64,000 nucleotides of DNA from Brachionus plicatilis (taxonomy: Eukaryota; Rotifera; Eurotatoria; Ploima; Brachionidae): assembly GCA_010279815.1 (NCBI GenBank), contig QEOQ01000694.1:1092180-1156179 (forward strand), in the 5' to 3' direction. The position numbers were made by a program, and so were the translations under genes. Below are positions 26,005 to 36,599 of this stretch, in pieces (the first letter of the stretch is position 1; each line of letters opens with the position of its first letter). Under the pieces are notes generated by a model. That model was not told where the DNA came from. It saw nothing but the letters and a program-made list of their open reading frames with translations, and made no database searches.

Positions 26005-26800
26005 CATGCTCTAGAGCTGCGCATGTTTGTTTAAGCAGCGCTTGAGCACATGCTAGAACAAAAATATATGTTCAAGAACACGCTCTAAAGATGCGCTAGG
26101 TTGCTTAAGCAGCGTTTGAGCACATGCTCTAGAGCTGCGCTAGAACAAAAATAAATGTTCAAGAACACGCTCTAGAGATGCGCTAGGTTGCTTAACCCTT
26201 ACCCGTCGAAAACTGGGTCAAAAGTGACCCAGCACTACGTTGAAGACGAAAATGGGTAATTTTTGACCCAAGCAAATTTTTTTTTATTTTTATCGTTTTT
26301 TTAATTGATAAATCTTATTTGAACTAAATATACAATAGTTTTTACTTTAACAAATCAAACAATTAGTTTTCATATTATAAATTGCTTATCCCTTCTTTAG
26401 AATCTTAAAAAAAACCGCTTTACTTTTAATCCTTGAAATATTTTTCAAGGATTAAAATTTGAAGGATTGTTTTCAAATCAACGAATTTCTCAAAATAAAA
26501 AATTTGCTATATAAATCAATTAAAAACTATTGATTCAATCAATTTTAAAAAAATGAGTTCTAAGAATTTAAATTTATTAATTATTCACCTGAGCTGAACA
26601 ACGAATTAGAAAATGGGTCAAAAATGACCGATTATCGTCTTCAACGTTATTTTTTCTATTTCCGACGGATAAGGCTTAAGCAGCGTTTGACCACATGCTC
26701 TAGAGCTGCGCTAGAACAAAAATAAATGTTCAATAACACGCTCTAGCGCTGCTTAAGCACTCTAGAGCAAGTGATTAAGCGATGCTCTAGAGCTGCTTGC
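26005..26800. repeat. 87-bp tandem repeats (GCTCTAGAGC-rich)
   Basis: About three units, each running from TTAAGCAGCGTTTGAGCAC through GCTCTAGAGCTGCGCTAG and AAATGTTCAAGAACACGC, make up the MITE interior. The third is split by the piggyBac-type insertion at 26196-26675. The last part is degenerate. Confidence 0.8.
26196..26675. mobile_element. piggyBac-type MITE, TTAA target site
   Basis: The 480-bp element is bounded by TTAA at 26192-26195 and 26676-26679. Its ends CCCTTACCCGTCG and (reverse) GCCTTATCCGTCG match. Removing one TTAA and the element restores GGTTGCTTAAGCAGCG, which is exactly the sequence in the neighbouring tandem unit near 26107. Subterminal boxes CGTTGAAGACG/CGTCTTCAACG are also inverted. 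There is no coding region. It is the third nesting level here. Confidence 0.88.
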
Positions 26801-27235
26801 GCAGTGCGCAAAAAACTGTCAACTTTGTTCAGAAACGTACTGTATTATAGTCATCTAGAAAAAATAATTCGATTTAATAGTCGACTAAAAAAAATTAATC
26901 GATTTAAATTTAGTCGATTATTGAATCGATTATTGATAATCGATTGCCAACACTAAGAAATTTCTACAAAATAATCGGTGGCAAGTTTTTGTAATAAATA
27001 GGTGGTCTGGTAAAAAGGTAATAATACGTTTTGGTTAGCAAAGTTAAGTCGGTTAAATTATATTATTAAATCAATTTTATTTTTTAACAATTATTATTTT
27101 TTTAGCATTATTTTAATAGTCTTTAACATTTGGTTTTTTTTATAGTTAACCATTACGAACTGAAGAAGTTTCTTTTATTTAAAAAATAAAACAGAGGTTG
27201 ATGAAATAGATTTGTTACATTTTGCGGCAAAAAAT

Positions 27236-27853
27236 TGGGGTCCTACTAAAATACTGACCCCCATTTATTTTTCAAAGCAAAAATATTTTTAAAAGTTTTA
27301 ATTTATCATTTAGTTTGAATTTTTCTCTTTTTTTTGAAAATCAAACTAGTTTTTCTTCAAAATTTTTATTTTTTGTGGAAATTGAATATTTTCACATTTT
27401 TAAAAACCTGACCCCCTACTGATCCCCAATTTTATTAAAAAACTTTACAACTAAATTAATAAAACAAAAAATATCAAATATTACAATTATAAATTGAATT
27501 TTTCTTAATTATTATGAAATTATCTGAAATTCTCGAAAACAATACTTCCTGGAGAAAAACTAGGCACATTTTTAGAAAGCTAGTTAGATTCTCTTCAAGA
27601 AAAATGGGGGTCAGTTAGGGGTCAGTCGTATAAAATTGGGGATCAGTAGGGGGTCAGGTTTTTAAAAATGTGAAAATATTCAATTTCCACAAAAAATAAA
27701 AATTTTGAAGAAAAACTAGTTTGATTTTCAAAAAAAAGAGAAAAATTCAAACTAAATGATAAATTAAAACTTTTAAAAATATTTTTGCTTTGAAAAATAA
27801 ATGGTGGCCAGGAAATTTTAAAAAATTGGGGGTCAGTATTTTAGTAGGACCCA
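27236..27853. mobile_element. Fold-back MITE with about 190-bp arms
   Basis: The arms at 27236-27434 and 27632-27853 are nearly identical inverted copies (outer GGTCCTACTAAAATACTGACC; inner CCTGACCCCCTACTGATCCCC). The right arm has an extra 25-bp block near 27803-27826. The central loop of about 200 bp is non-coding. Near-identity of the arms suggests recent formation or arm conversion. Confidence 0.85.
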
Positions 27854-28758
27854 AAAATTGTCATTAAAAATAATTATAAAAAAAAATTAATAAAAATAAT
27901 TTTTAAAATTTAATATTTTATTATTTTAATATTTAATATTATTAATTTTTATTTTATTTTACATTATAAAAATTAACAATCAAAATATTAAAATTAACAT
28001 TTAAAATAAACGATTAAAATATTCCTGACAAATTTTCAGACGTGAATGAAAACCAGGAGAACATGTCAATCCAGAAGTCAAAGTCTTGGTTTTTCATTAA
28101 AGTTTCAGTCTTCTTAGAACTTCAATTTTCTCGAATCTGAAAAAATCTAGTCCAAGCATAGATCGAATACAACCAGTTTATGTAACGAGTACCGCTATAA
28201 TTTAGTAAAGCGCAGTTTTTCACAGCAATCCTGTTGCACTTCCACATCACCAACCATGTAAGCCTAAAACTAAAATTATTTGTTAAAGACGAAAATTTAT
28301 TTATGTTTTATTATTAAAAAATATATTTTTTTAAATCATATTAAAAATAAAAATTTGAGTAATCATTTAATATACTTCAGAGATCACCTTTAATATTCTT
28401 CAGAGCACAATTGAAAACATTTAATTAGAGCACCATTCAATTTACCAAATTTTTTAATACTAATTTGTATTTTTTTTTAATAATTAGTGAATATTTCCAT
28501 TTTTGATAGACTGAAAATTTAAATATAAAGAGCAAAAATCGAACTCATTAGGCTTAGTAAATTTTTAACTCTTGAAGTACTCAGAAAAATTTTATTTTTT
28601 AATTGAAACTCAATTTTAACTTAACAAATATTTTAAATTTTATTGTGCAATTTTTAAATTTTGAATATAATTAATAGAACTAGATTATGAAACAAAATAT
28701 TTAAAGAGAATTTTCCGTGAATTTTTGAATTTAATTACTGTTGGATTTTTTTTTTACA
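27854..28758. other. Upstream region of RTCB
   Basis: AT-rich; no gene recognised. It must contain the RTCB promoter; no clear TATA or regulatory motif was picked out. Confidence 0.4.
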
Positions 28759-31700
28759 ATGACCCGAACATACCAAGAAGAACTACAATATTTGGAACAA
28801 ATAAATCCATATTCATGGCGTATCAAAAAGGGATTTGTTCCCAATATGAAGGTAATTTGAAATTTAAAATAAATATCTAAAAAAAAATATATCGTTCAAT
28901 TTCTAAAATCAATCATTAAATCTAGGTAGAAGGGATATTTTATGTAAATGATCATTTGAAAGATTTAATGTTTGAGGAATTAAGAAATTCGTGCAAAACT
29001 GGAGGAATAGGAGGTTTTTTGCCAGGAATGAAACAAATTGCAAACGTGGCAGCCCTTCCTGGAATTGTGGGGGTAAAAAAGTTCCTTATATTTTGGGAAA
29101 AAAATTAACTTTATTATCAAATAAAGCGTTCTGTTGGACTTCCAGATGTCCATTCAGGCTACGGTTTCGCTATCGGAAACATGGCTGCTTTTGACATGAA
29201 TGACCCAGAGGCTATTGTTTCACCTGGTGGTGTGGGTTTCGACATAAACTGCGGTGTTCGCTTATTAAGAACAAACTTGTCCGAAAAAGACGTTCTACCT
29301 GTTAAAGAACAATTAGCTCAGTCACTGTTCGATCACATACCAGTTGGTGTTGGAAGTAAAGGTGTAATTCCGATGAGTTATCATGATTTAGAAGAGGCTC
29401 TTGAAATGGGAATGGATTGGTCGCTTAGAGAGGGCTACTCTTGGGCTGAAGACAAGGAACATTGTGAAGAATACGGCCGAATGTTACAAGCTGATCCAAG
29501 GAAAGTCAGTGATAGAGCTAAAAAAAGAGGCCTACCTCAATTGGGGACCCTTGGAGCTGGTAACCATTATGCTGAGATTCAAGTGGTTGATGAGATATTC
29601 GATAAATATGCCGCATCAAAAATGGGAATTGATTTCAAAGGACAAGTATGTGTCATGATTCATTGCGGTAGTCGCGGTCTTGGACACCAAGTGGCCACTG
29701 ATTCTTTAGTTGCAATGGAAAAAGCTATGAAAAGAGATAATATTCGAACTAATGATAGACAATTAGCTTGTGCAAGAATAAATTCATCTGAAGGCCAAGA
29801 CTATTTAAAAGGAATGTGTGCTGCGGCCAATTACGCATGGGTAAATCGAAGCAGCATGACATTTCTAGCTAGACAAGCTTTTGCAAAAATTTTTCATTCA
29901 ACACCTGACGATTTAGATATGCAGTTGATTTACGATGTATCGCACAATATTGCCAAAGTAGAAGAACATATGGTTGATGGCAAGCTTAAAACTTTGTTGG
30001 TCCATAGAAAAGGATCCACTCGAGCATTTGGTCCTAATCACCCACTCATACCGGTTGATTATCAGGTAATTGAATTGATTATAAATAATCTCAAAAAGTT
30101 CTAATAACTGTGAGTTATTGAAAAATCGATTAGTTTAATTATCTTAAACATCAGCAGCTCTTTATACGCCTACATTGTTATGTAATAAAAAGATAATTTT
30201 AGTTATAGAGCTAAACGTGAATTGTTGTATTTTAAAAAATTTTGAATTGCTTAAGAAAATTAGAAAAAGAAATATTTCAAGAACTTAATCTCCAAGTTAA
30301 AATCTTCAAGTTAAAATTCTCGTAAAATCTTTAATATTTTATTAAATTTCTTAAATATATTTGCAGAGAGAATATTAATTTTTGGCTTTAAAATACTCTT
30401 TTAAAGAAAAAAATAAAAAAATGAAAAAAAGAAACATTTATTTGAATTAGTGTTGGGCACCGGCCAGGCGGCCTGAAGGCCGGTCCAAAATACGACGGGC
30501 CTAAAAAACGGCCAGAATAAAAAATTTTTCAAATAAATTTTTTTAATTTTCAAAAAAAAATAAGTTTTTTTTTTCTTATTTTTTTAAGATGAATTTTTTT
30601 TAAAGAGCATTTTGTATAAAATCAATTTTTTAAATATTTGTATATTTATAAAATAAATTTTCTTTAAATACGAGATAGATAAAAAATTTTATTCTGGCCG
30701 TTTTCATGGCCGGCCGTATTTAGGACCGGCCGTATTTTAATGGCCGGACAGGTGGCCGCCAGATTTGTACCGCAAGTTGGCTGGTCAAAATTGGCCGTCT
30801 GCCAACACTAATTTGAATTAAATATTTTTAAAAAATCAACTTTTTAATTCCTTTTAAAATTTAAATCGATTCTTCTCAAATTTAAACTATGAAGTTAGCA
30901 TGATAAATTATTTTTTAATTTAATTTTTAGTAAATCAAGGCCTATTTTACTACATTATATACTAATTAAATATAATCAGATATCAGTTTTTATAGCAGAT
31001 TATATCTGGGTTTATTTTTCTTGTTTCAAATTTTGTTTTGAATTACTTTACTATTAGTGTCATTATCATTTTGATACCGGTTTAATTTTTCGGATAATAT
31101 TTTTGACGATTGATTATTGAATTCAATTTCTATCGTTGAAATAACCAACTCAGACCGTTTATTATGACCAGACTCTTCCAATTTAAATTTTGTCACATTT
31201 TTAATTTTTTAATTTTATGTTTACTTTTGACACAAGTTTATAAAAGATTTGCTATTATTATTGTTGAAAATAAATTAATTTTTTCGAATTAAATTTTTTT
31301 AAGTAATATAGCTCTGAATTGTGGTAAGTTAATTGTAGAATTAAAATAATAACTCTTTTTTATTGCAAAATATTTGTAGTTTATAAAATTTAGAGGCGTT
31401 TTGTTTTGATTTTTCAAATTTAAAAATATTTTTTTCAGAATAATACCTCGACAATTTCAAAAGAAAATTTCATCACTCTTTTATTGTTTCATTTTATATT
31501 TTAAGTTTATTTTTTTACTTGATATAAATTCTGCAAATTTAGATGATGAAAGAATCTTCCATTTATTAAAACTATTTTTAAACGAAAAATAAAAACAAAC
31601 AAAAAATATGTTTTTTTATTAGAATTTTTTATCCATCAACAGATTGTTAAATTTCTAAATAATACTTTTCTACAGTTTACATAGGGAAATTATTTTTACA

Positions 31701-32086
31701 ATTTTTTTAAAATAATTTCAAATTAATTAATTTTAATTATGATTTAGCTCATAGGACAGCCGGTTCTGATCGGCGGTACTATGGGAACGTGCAGTTATGT
31801 ACTGACTGGAACAGACGAGGGAATGAATAGCACCTTTGGGTCCACATGCCATGGTGCTGGAAGAGCGCTGTCGAGAGCGAAATCAAGAAGAAATCTAGAT
31901 TGGAATGATGTTTTGAAAGAGTTGGAAGACAAGGGAATTTCCATTCGAGTGGCTTCGCCAAAATTGGTCATGGAAGAAGCGCCCGATTCGTATAAAAATG
32001 TCACCGATGTTGTCGAAACTTGTCATCAAGCTGGAATTAGTAAAAAATGCATCAAACTCAAACCAATCGCTGTTATTAAAGGATAG
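28759..32086 (+). CDS. RTCB: RNA-splicing ligase RtcB homolog
   Basis: Four exons (28759-28851, 28926-29072, 29127-30065, 31748-32086) give 505 residues, the same length as human RTCB. It is the catalytic subunit of the tRNA ligase complex that joins tRNA halves, and in animals also Xbp1 mRNA after IRE1 cleavage, via a GTP-dependent 3'-phosphate mechanism with Mn2+. Visible motifs: [11 protein letters not shown] at the N terminus; [14 protein letters not shown]; the metal-binding Cys in [42 protein letters not shown]; and [18 protein letters not shown] with the His that is guanylated. The frame ends PIAVIKG, as in orthologues. The third intron is unusually long for this window (about 1.7 kb) and contains a hAT MITE. 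AATAAA at 32137-32142 is the probable poly(A) signal. Confidence 0.98.
30448..30810. mobile_element. hAT-type MITE in RTCB intron 3
   Basis: The 363-bp element starts TAGTGTTGGG and ends GCCAACACTA. It is flanked by the 8-bp target duplication ATTTGAAT (30440-30447 and 30811-30818). The termini and the duplication size are hAT hallmarks. The interior is partly palindromic with GGCCGG-rich boxes and no coding region. Confidence 0.9.
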
Positions 32087-32528
32087 GTTAATTTTTCTAT
32101 CAAAATCAACTCAAATCTTACTCCGAGTATTTATTAAATAAATAATGATAAAGATAACTTTTTTTGTTGTTTTTGCCATTTGTTGCCAAACTTAAACAAA
32201 CACATTGAAATAGCTTTATTATTTAATCCTAATTTCAACAATCAAAATAAAACTGTCTATTTAACTTCATTGTTATCACTTATTTTATCTAATCTTATTC
32301 AATATTTTAATTAAATTTTTAAATATCTTGCAATCTTGCTTTCAATCAGTACTCTAAGAAAATTTCTCTGGTAACTTCTTAATCTCTTGCTAAATAATAG
32401 ATAAAAAATTTCAACAAATACCAAAAGCTAAATGCTAATATTTTGATTTTGTTTTGAATTTTTTTTCAGCAAAACAGAGTATATAGACTCAGAACTAATT
32501 TGAATGGAGGCCTAGCGCCCCATCTTAA

Positions 32529-32686
32529 TTTCTAGTTTTTTCTAGAAATAAATTATTCAAACACCTACATTACCTTTTCAATGATAGATATTTAATTCTC
32601 TCACTGCAAAATGCTTTAAAATTATTCGCTCCTCAAGACATTAAACTTTATAAATTTCAACAATCCATTTTTCAAGTGTATAAAAA
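32529..32686 (+). promoter_or_regulatory. Heat-shock element and TATA box of the small Hsp gene
   Basis: TTC (32530-32532), one imperfect unit, TTC (32540-32542) and GAA (32545-32547) keep 5-bp phasing, a three-of-four HSE. TATAAAAA at 32679-32686 is about 58 bp before the chosen ATG, predicting a 5' UTR of about 28 nt. Confidence 0.5.
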
Positions 32687-32736
32687 GGTTCTAAATTTTG
32701 GCAAAAAATACAATTTTAATTCAATATTTTTTCAGA

Positions 32737-33495
32737 ATGTCTTTGATGCCAAAATTCAATTCTCTCTCGCGCAGAATGTTCGACATGGACGACTTTTTTC
32801 GTCCATTGTCATTGGACTTTTTCGATCCATTTGATGAATCAGATCGCATGTTCGACAGACACCTCAGATGGTTGAACCGACCAGACTTTGGCAGCCCACT
32901 AAGATCAATAGCTGTTCCAGAAAAATACCGCATCACTGTTGACTGCGCTGGCTTCAATCCCAAATCGATAAAAACAGAAGTTTCTGGGAATAAAGTGATC
33001 GTGAATGCTCGCGAAGAAGATCGCTCTAACCCGGATGATTACTCGATTCGGGAATTCAAGAAAACATACGAACTGCCACCAAATGCCCAAGCGGATAGAC
33101 TGGCCTCTTTTGTGACTTCAAATGGAAAGCTGGTCATCGAAGCTCCCTTGAAGAGAGAAAACCAAGGTCTGAGTGTTGATAGCCGCTTTCCCAAAATTAA
33201 TGATGACGGAAAGTCCGTATCTCTTAGCTTCAATTTGCCAGAGAGAATAGACCCTTCTAAGATCAATGTTACCTGCAAAGATAGAGAGTTGATTATTAAA
33301 GCCGAAGATAAGCAAGAAAAGGGAGATGGTATGACGTCCTTTTCATTCTACCAGCGCTCAACTTTGCCGGAAAATGTTGATTTTAATTCTATCAAATGCC
33401 AATTAGAAAATCAAAAGTTGAATATCACTGCACCACTTTTGGAAAGTTTCAATCAAAATTATAGACAAATTCCCATCGAACATGTCAAAAATTAG
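32737..33495 (+). CDS. Small heat-shock protein with two alpha-crystallin domains
   Basis: ATP-independent holdase chaperone that binds aggregating proteins. The 252-residue product has no intron. The N-terminal region MSLMPKFNSLSRRMFDMDDFF is Phe/Met/Asp-rich. The first alpha-crystallin domain spans roughly residues 50-140 and ends in the signature SNGKLVIEAPL. A second, shorter domain (about 155-240) ends in ENQKLNITAPL. A C-terminal IPI tripeptide (QIPIEHVKN) fits the I-x-I oligomerisation motif. Dual-domain small Hsps are known in flatworms and some other invertebrates. The ATG at 32737 is preferred over an in-frame ATG at 32698 because the TATA box at 32679 would place transcription start after the latter. 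AATAAA at 33647-33652 is a likely poly(A) signal. Confidence 0.95.
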   Translation: MSLMPKFNSLSRRMFDMDDFFRPLSLDFFDPFDESDRMFDRHLRWLNRPDFGSPLRSIAVPEKYRITVDCAGFNPKSIKTEVSGNKVIVNAREEDRSNPDDYSIREFKKTYELPPNAQADRLASFVTSNGKLVIEAPLKRENQGLSVDSRFPKINDDGKSVSLSFNLPERIDPSKINVTCKDRELIIKAEDKQEKGDGMTSFSFYQRSTLPENVDFNSIKCQLENQKLNITAPLLESFNQNYRQIPIEHVKN

Positions 33496-35470
33496 AGTTG
33501 AGTTTATCGATTGAGATTTTTATGTGATCAAGAATATTTTACATTTTATATTTAGATGCAATCATGGTGCTTTAGAATGAATTAAAATAACTATCTGTTT
33601 ATAAAAATTCAAGCAATACTCAATTTTTAATTTCTAATGTTTGCCAAATAAATGCTTCAAACCATTTTTTTTTTTATTAAATTTATTTGTTAAAAAAATA
33701 TTCTAGAAATAAAACGTAAAATTTTATAAAATCCAATGGTTAGTAAAACAGTTAATTATTGGCATATGTAATCTGGCATTTAAGAGTTCGATTAAAAAAT
33801 TTGATTCTAACAGATAATGAGAAAAACACGATTGTTTATAATGTTAAAAACAAATTTATTAGATTTATTTTGATCTCTTTCAATTATTCAACTTATTAAA
33901 AAAGAGGTGCTTTTTTCTTTTTTAATTCACCTTAATTTATGCCACGATTTACTTTTTAAATTTATTTCCAAAAGTAAAACTCCTAAAAGAATCCTTATGA
34001 ATAAAATTTTTTATTTATTTATTTAAACTTTTTAAAGCCTCATATGATTAAATTTAATTTAATTTCAAGCCTTTAATAAAAACCAATCTAAAATAATAAC
34101 AATTACCTCTAAATTAATTAAAAATACATCTTAACTAAAATTTAATAAAAAAAATGTATAAAAATTAAAAAATGGTAACAGATACAAAAATTCTTTTAAA
34201 AACTTAAAATAAGTAAATTAGTTTGAAAAAAATTTCCAAAAATGTTGAGAAACGAAAGCATTCCCTTGAATAACAATATTAGACGCTGATAATTTTGATG
34301 ATGAAGTTTTTGTTTTTTTAAGAGGAAAAGGGAAAATTTATCAAGTGTTATGTGACGTGGAAAGTTTTTGGAATTTTTTTTAATTTTATTAAATTAGATA
34401 TTTTATTATAAAGATATATGTATTTTTATTAAAATTAGCTATGAAGAAAATTATGGGCTTTTAATAAAATTAAATGTAAATGCATAATTTAAATAAATAT
34501 TTAGAGCTGAGTTGAGCATTAGTTTTTTTATAAAAAACTTGTTTATTTTTTTCTCTTTTTTCATTGATTATGATATGCTTATGTTTGTTTTTTTTATTCA
34601 TTTTTTTATGTTTGTTTATTTGTTCATTAAAACTTACACACAATTGTGGAATTTTTGTAATAATCAAATCTTTCTAATAATTATATTATCTAAAATATAA
34701 ATCATTATGATAAATCTAAATCAACTGTTTTGCTTAGTAATCACTTAAAATTTTGAAATTTTTTTCTTATTATGTCTAATTTTTCAGAAACAATAATTTT
34801 TAATTTGAATATTCCAATCAAATGGCAAAAATCTATCGTTTATCAGAATTTATTAGGTTTCGACCAATTTCGTATATTGCCTAGCGCCTTTTGAAGCGAA
34901 CTAAATTATTGGTATTTTAAAAAAAATTTGTATATAGCATTATATCAAAAATAAACTTTGCATTTTATCACAATTTATCAGTTCTGATACTTTTAATAGT
35001 CAAACAAACATATTAAAGTCTGAAGAATGTTTACAAAGTTGAGCATCAATAAGATCATTAAAAAAATTATTTAATTTTTACTTTAAAAATGCTTGTTTAA
35101 CTGCTTTAAAATTTGCATCACTGTTTTTATGGTTGAATTAAAAATTAAAAAAAAAATTTAATTGAGAATAATTATTTGATATTTAACAGAAATTCGCCAC
35201 TATTTAAATCTCTAATTTTAATTAGTTGCAATCATTTTAACTAGTGATCTGAGAATATTAATAGCAATATTCTTTTCTTATTGTAAAATGATTTGGACAA
35301 TCAAAAAAGATTTAAGTCAAAATAATTTTTTTTTCATTTTTTTCAAGGTCTCTATGTATTTTATTAAACAATTTATATTTATTTATTTGTAATGTCAAAT
35401 TAAATATAAAAATTTAAAAAAGTAATTAAAAAAAACATTAAAGTAAAAAATAAAATTATTTAAAATAAAG
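33496..35470. other. 2-kb AT-rich spacer
   Basis: No gene recognised. Overlapping Phe/Ile-rich frames on both strands near 34470-34700 are composition artefacts. Confidence 0.45.
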
Positions 35471-35479
35471 AAGAATACA

Positions 35480-36060
35480 AAAAAAGGTAAATGACGAAAT
35501 GACGGGTACTACATGTTTAAGCGATTCAGAGCAGATCTACCATTATGACAACCAATAGAACAGATTGACTCAGTTCTGCCTAAGTTATCTTTAATTCAAT
35601 TCAAAAAGTAGATTCGAGAGTGTCTTTTAAAAGTCTAGTGATTTATCATGTTGGAAAGGGTATCATATTTTTGTTTTAGAATAGATCGAATTGGTGAATT
35701 TTGAACGACTTGTGTTCTTGTGATATGAGTTTTCAAGAATAGACTTGAACAAGGAAAAGAATAATCTAAAATTGATTCTATTAAGAATTTGTTATGGTTC
35801 CTTGTGGAATCCCTACTTTAAATGGATATTGATCACTCAGGTGTTGTTTTACATTTGCTCTAAAGGATTCTGAGTCAGAAATTAAAAAATGACCTAATAC
35901 AGGATAGAAGTTAGGAATGAAAATTAATTCTAATAAGTTTATAAGTCAGACCTTGGTGCTAAAGCTCTATCTAAAGCCTAAGAAATATCGAAAAATAAAG
36001 AGCAAATATTTTTTTTCAATTAAAATCCCTAAAAAAAATATTGTCTCTATTTTGAATCCT
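35480..36060 (-). pseudogene. Degenerate non-LTR reverse transcriptase
   Basis: Minus-strand frames, with several stops and shifts, give LFFDIS-ALDRAL (motif A, about 36000), then FRANVKQHLSDQYPFKVGIPQGT (motif B, GIPQGT, about 35800), then QVVQNSPIRSILKQKYDT (about 35650), typical of the C-terminal end of LINE reverse transcriptases. No continuous ORF remains. The orientation is opposite to the neighbouring ZMYND12. Confidence 0.65.
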
Positions 36061-36599
36061 GATTACTCTTAAATTAGTAGGGTATTACTCTCAAGAAAAG
36101 ATATGTTCTTGTTTAAATAATACTCTCAATTAAATTTCCAAGACAGCTTGTCATCCTGATATGATTATAACTACATGGGTTTTTTATTGAAGATTATTTT
36201 TTAGTATCAAAGTTTTTGAAAATTAAATCATCAAAATTATTTGAGACCAAGCTGTCAGTTTTGATTCTTATGCAGACTGTTTAAGATGAAATAAAGTACC
36301 AAAAGTGTTGTTAATGCAGTAAACGTCATTTGAAAAAAAGAGCATTGATCCATGAATTTTATGGCATTATGTATTAAAAAATAAGAATTTGTTTTGTTTT
36401 TAAGAATCAAAAAATTTAATTTTTTAAAATTTGAATTTTGGAATTTTACTGGATACAAAATAAAGTTAAATTCGCAAAAAATCAAAATAATATTTTTACA
36501 ACCAGTTACTATGGAAACATTTTTGATACTAATAATTTATATTTAAATGTTCAATCGAATCAAATTGTTGATTAAAATATTTTTACATAAGAACTAAAT

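Larger units (their letters stand above)
25976..26842. mobile_element. Tc1/mariner-type MITE, TA target site
   Basis: The 867-bp element has perfect 27-bp terminal inverted repeats (25976-26002, 26816-26842) that begin CAGTACGTTTCTG. It is flanked by TA on both sides (25974-25975, 26843-26844). The uninterrupted sequence exists in the opposite arm of the host fold-back element (around 25275-25300), where a single TA is present, confirming insertion with TA duplication. The interior is made of 87-bp tandem units and no transposase, so it is non-autonomous. Confidence 0.9.
24985..26955. mobile_element. Large fold-back element carrying two nested insertions
   Basis: The left arm (24985-25437) and right arm (25893-26955) are inverted copies. 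Both contain a minisatellite with AATCGATTAA/AGTCGACT units, then CTAGATGACTATAATA, then a unique part including AGGAGGGCAA and ATGGTAACCTAGTCTAA. The right end terminates GCCAACACTA, a hAT-type terminus; the matching left terminus is missing. The right arm is interrupted at 25976-26842 by a Tc1/mariner-type MITE. It also lacks some 75 bp present in the left arm. The unpaired centre (25438-25892) has no coding capacity. Confidence 0.8.

Noticed and set aside
28991..29194. 67-codon plus-strand ORF overlapping RTCB
   Set aside because: A shadow frame across RTCB exon 2, intron 2 and exon 3.
34470..34700. Overlapping hydrophobic ORFs on both strands
   Set aside because: Low-complexity T/A-rich sequence; no conserved pattern.
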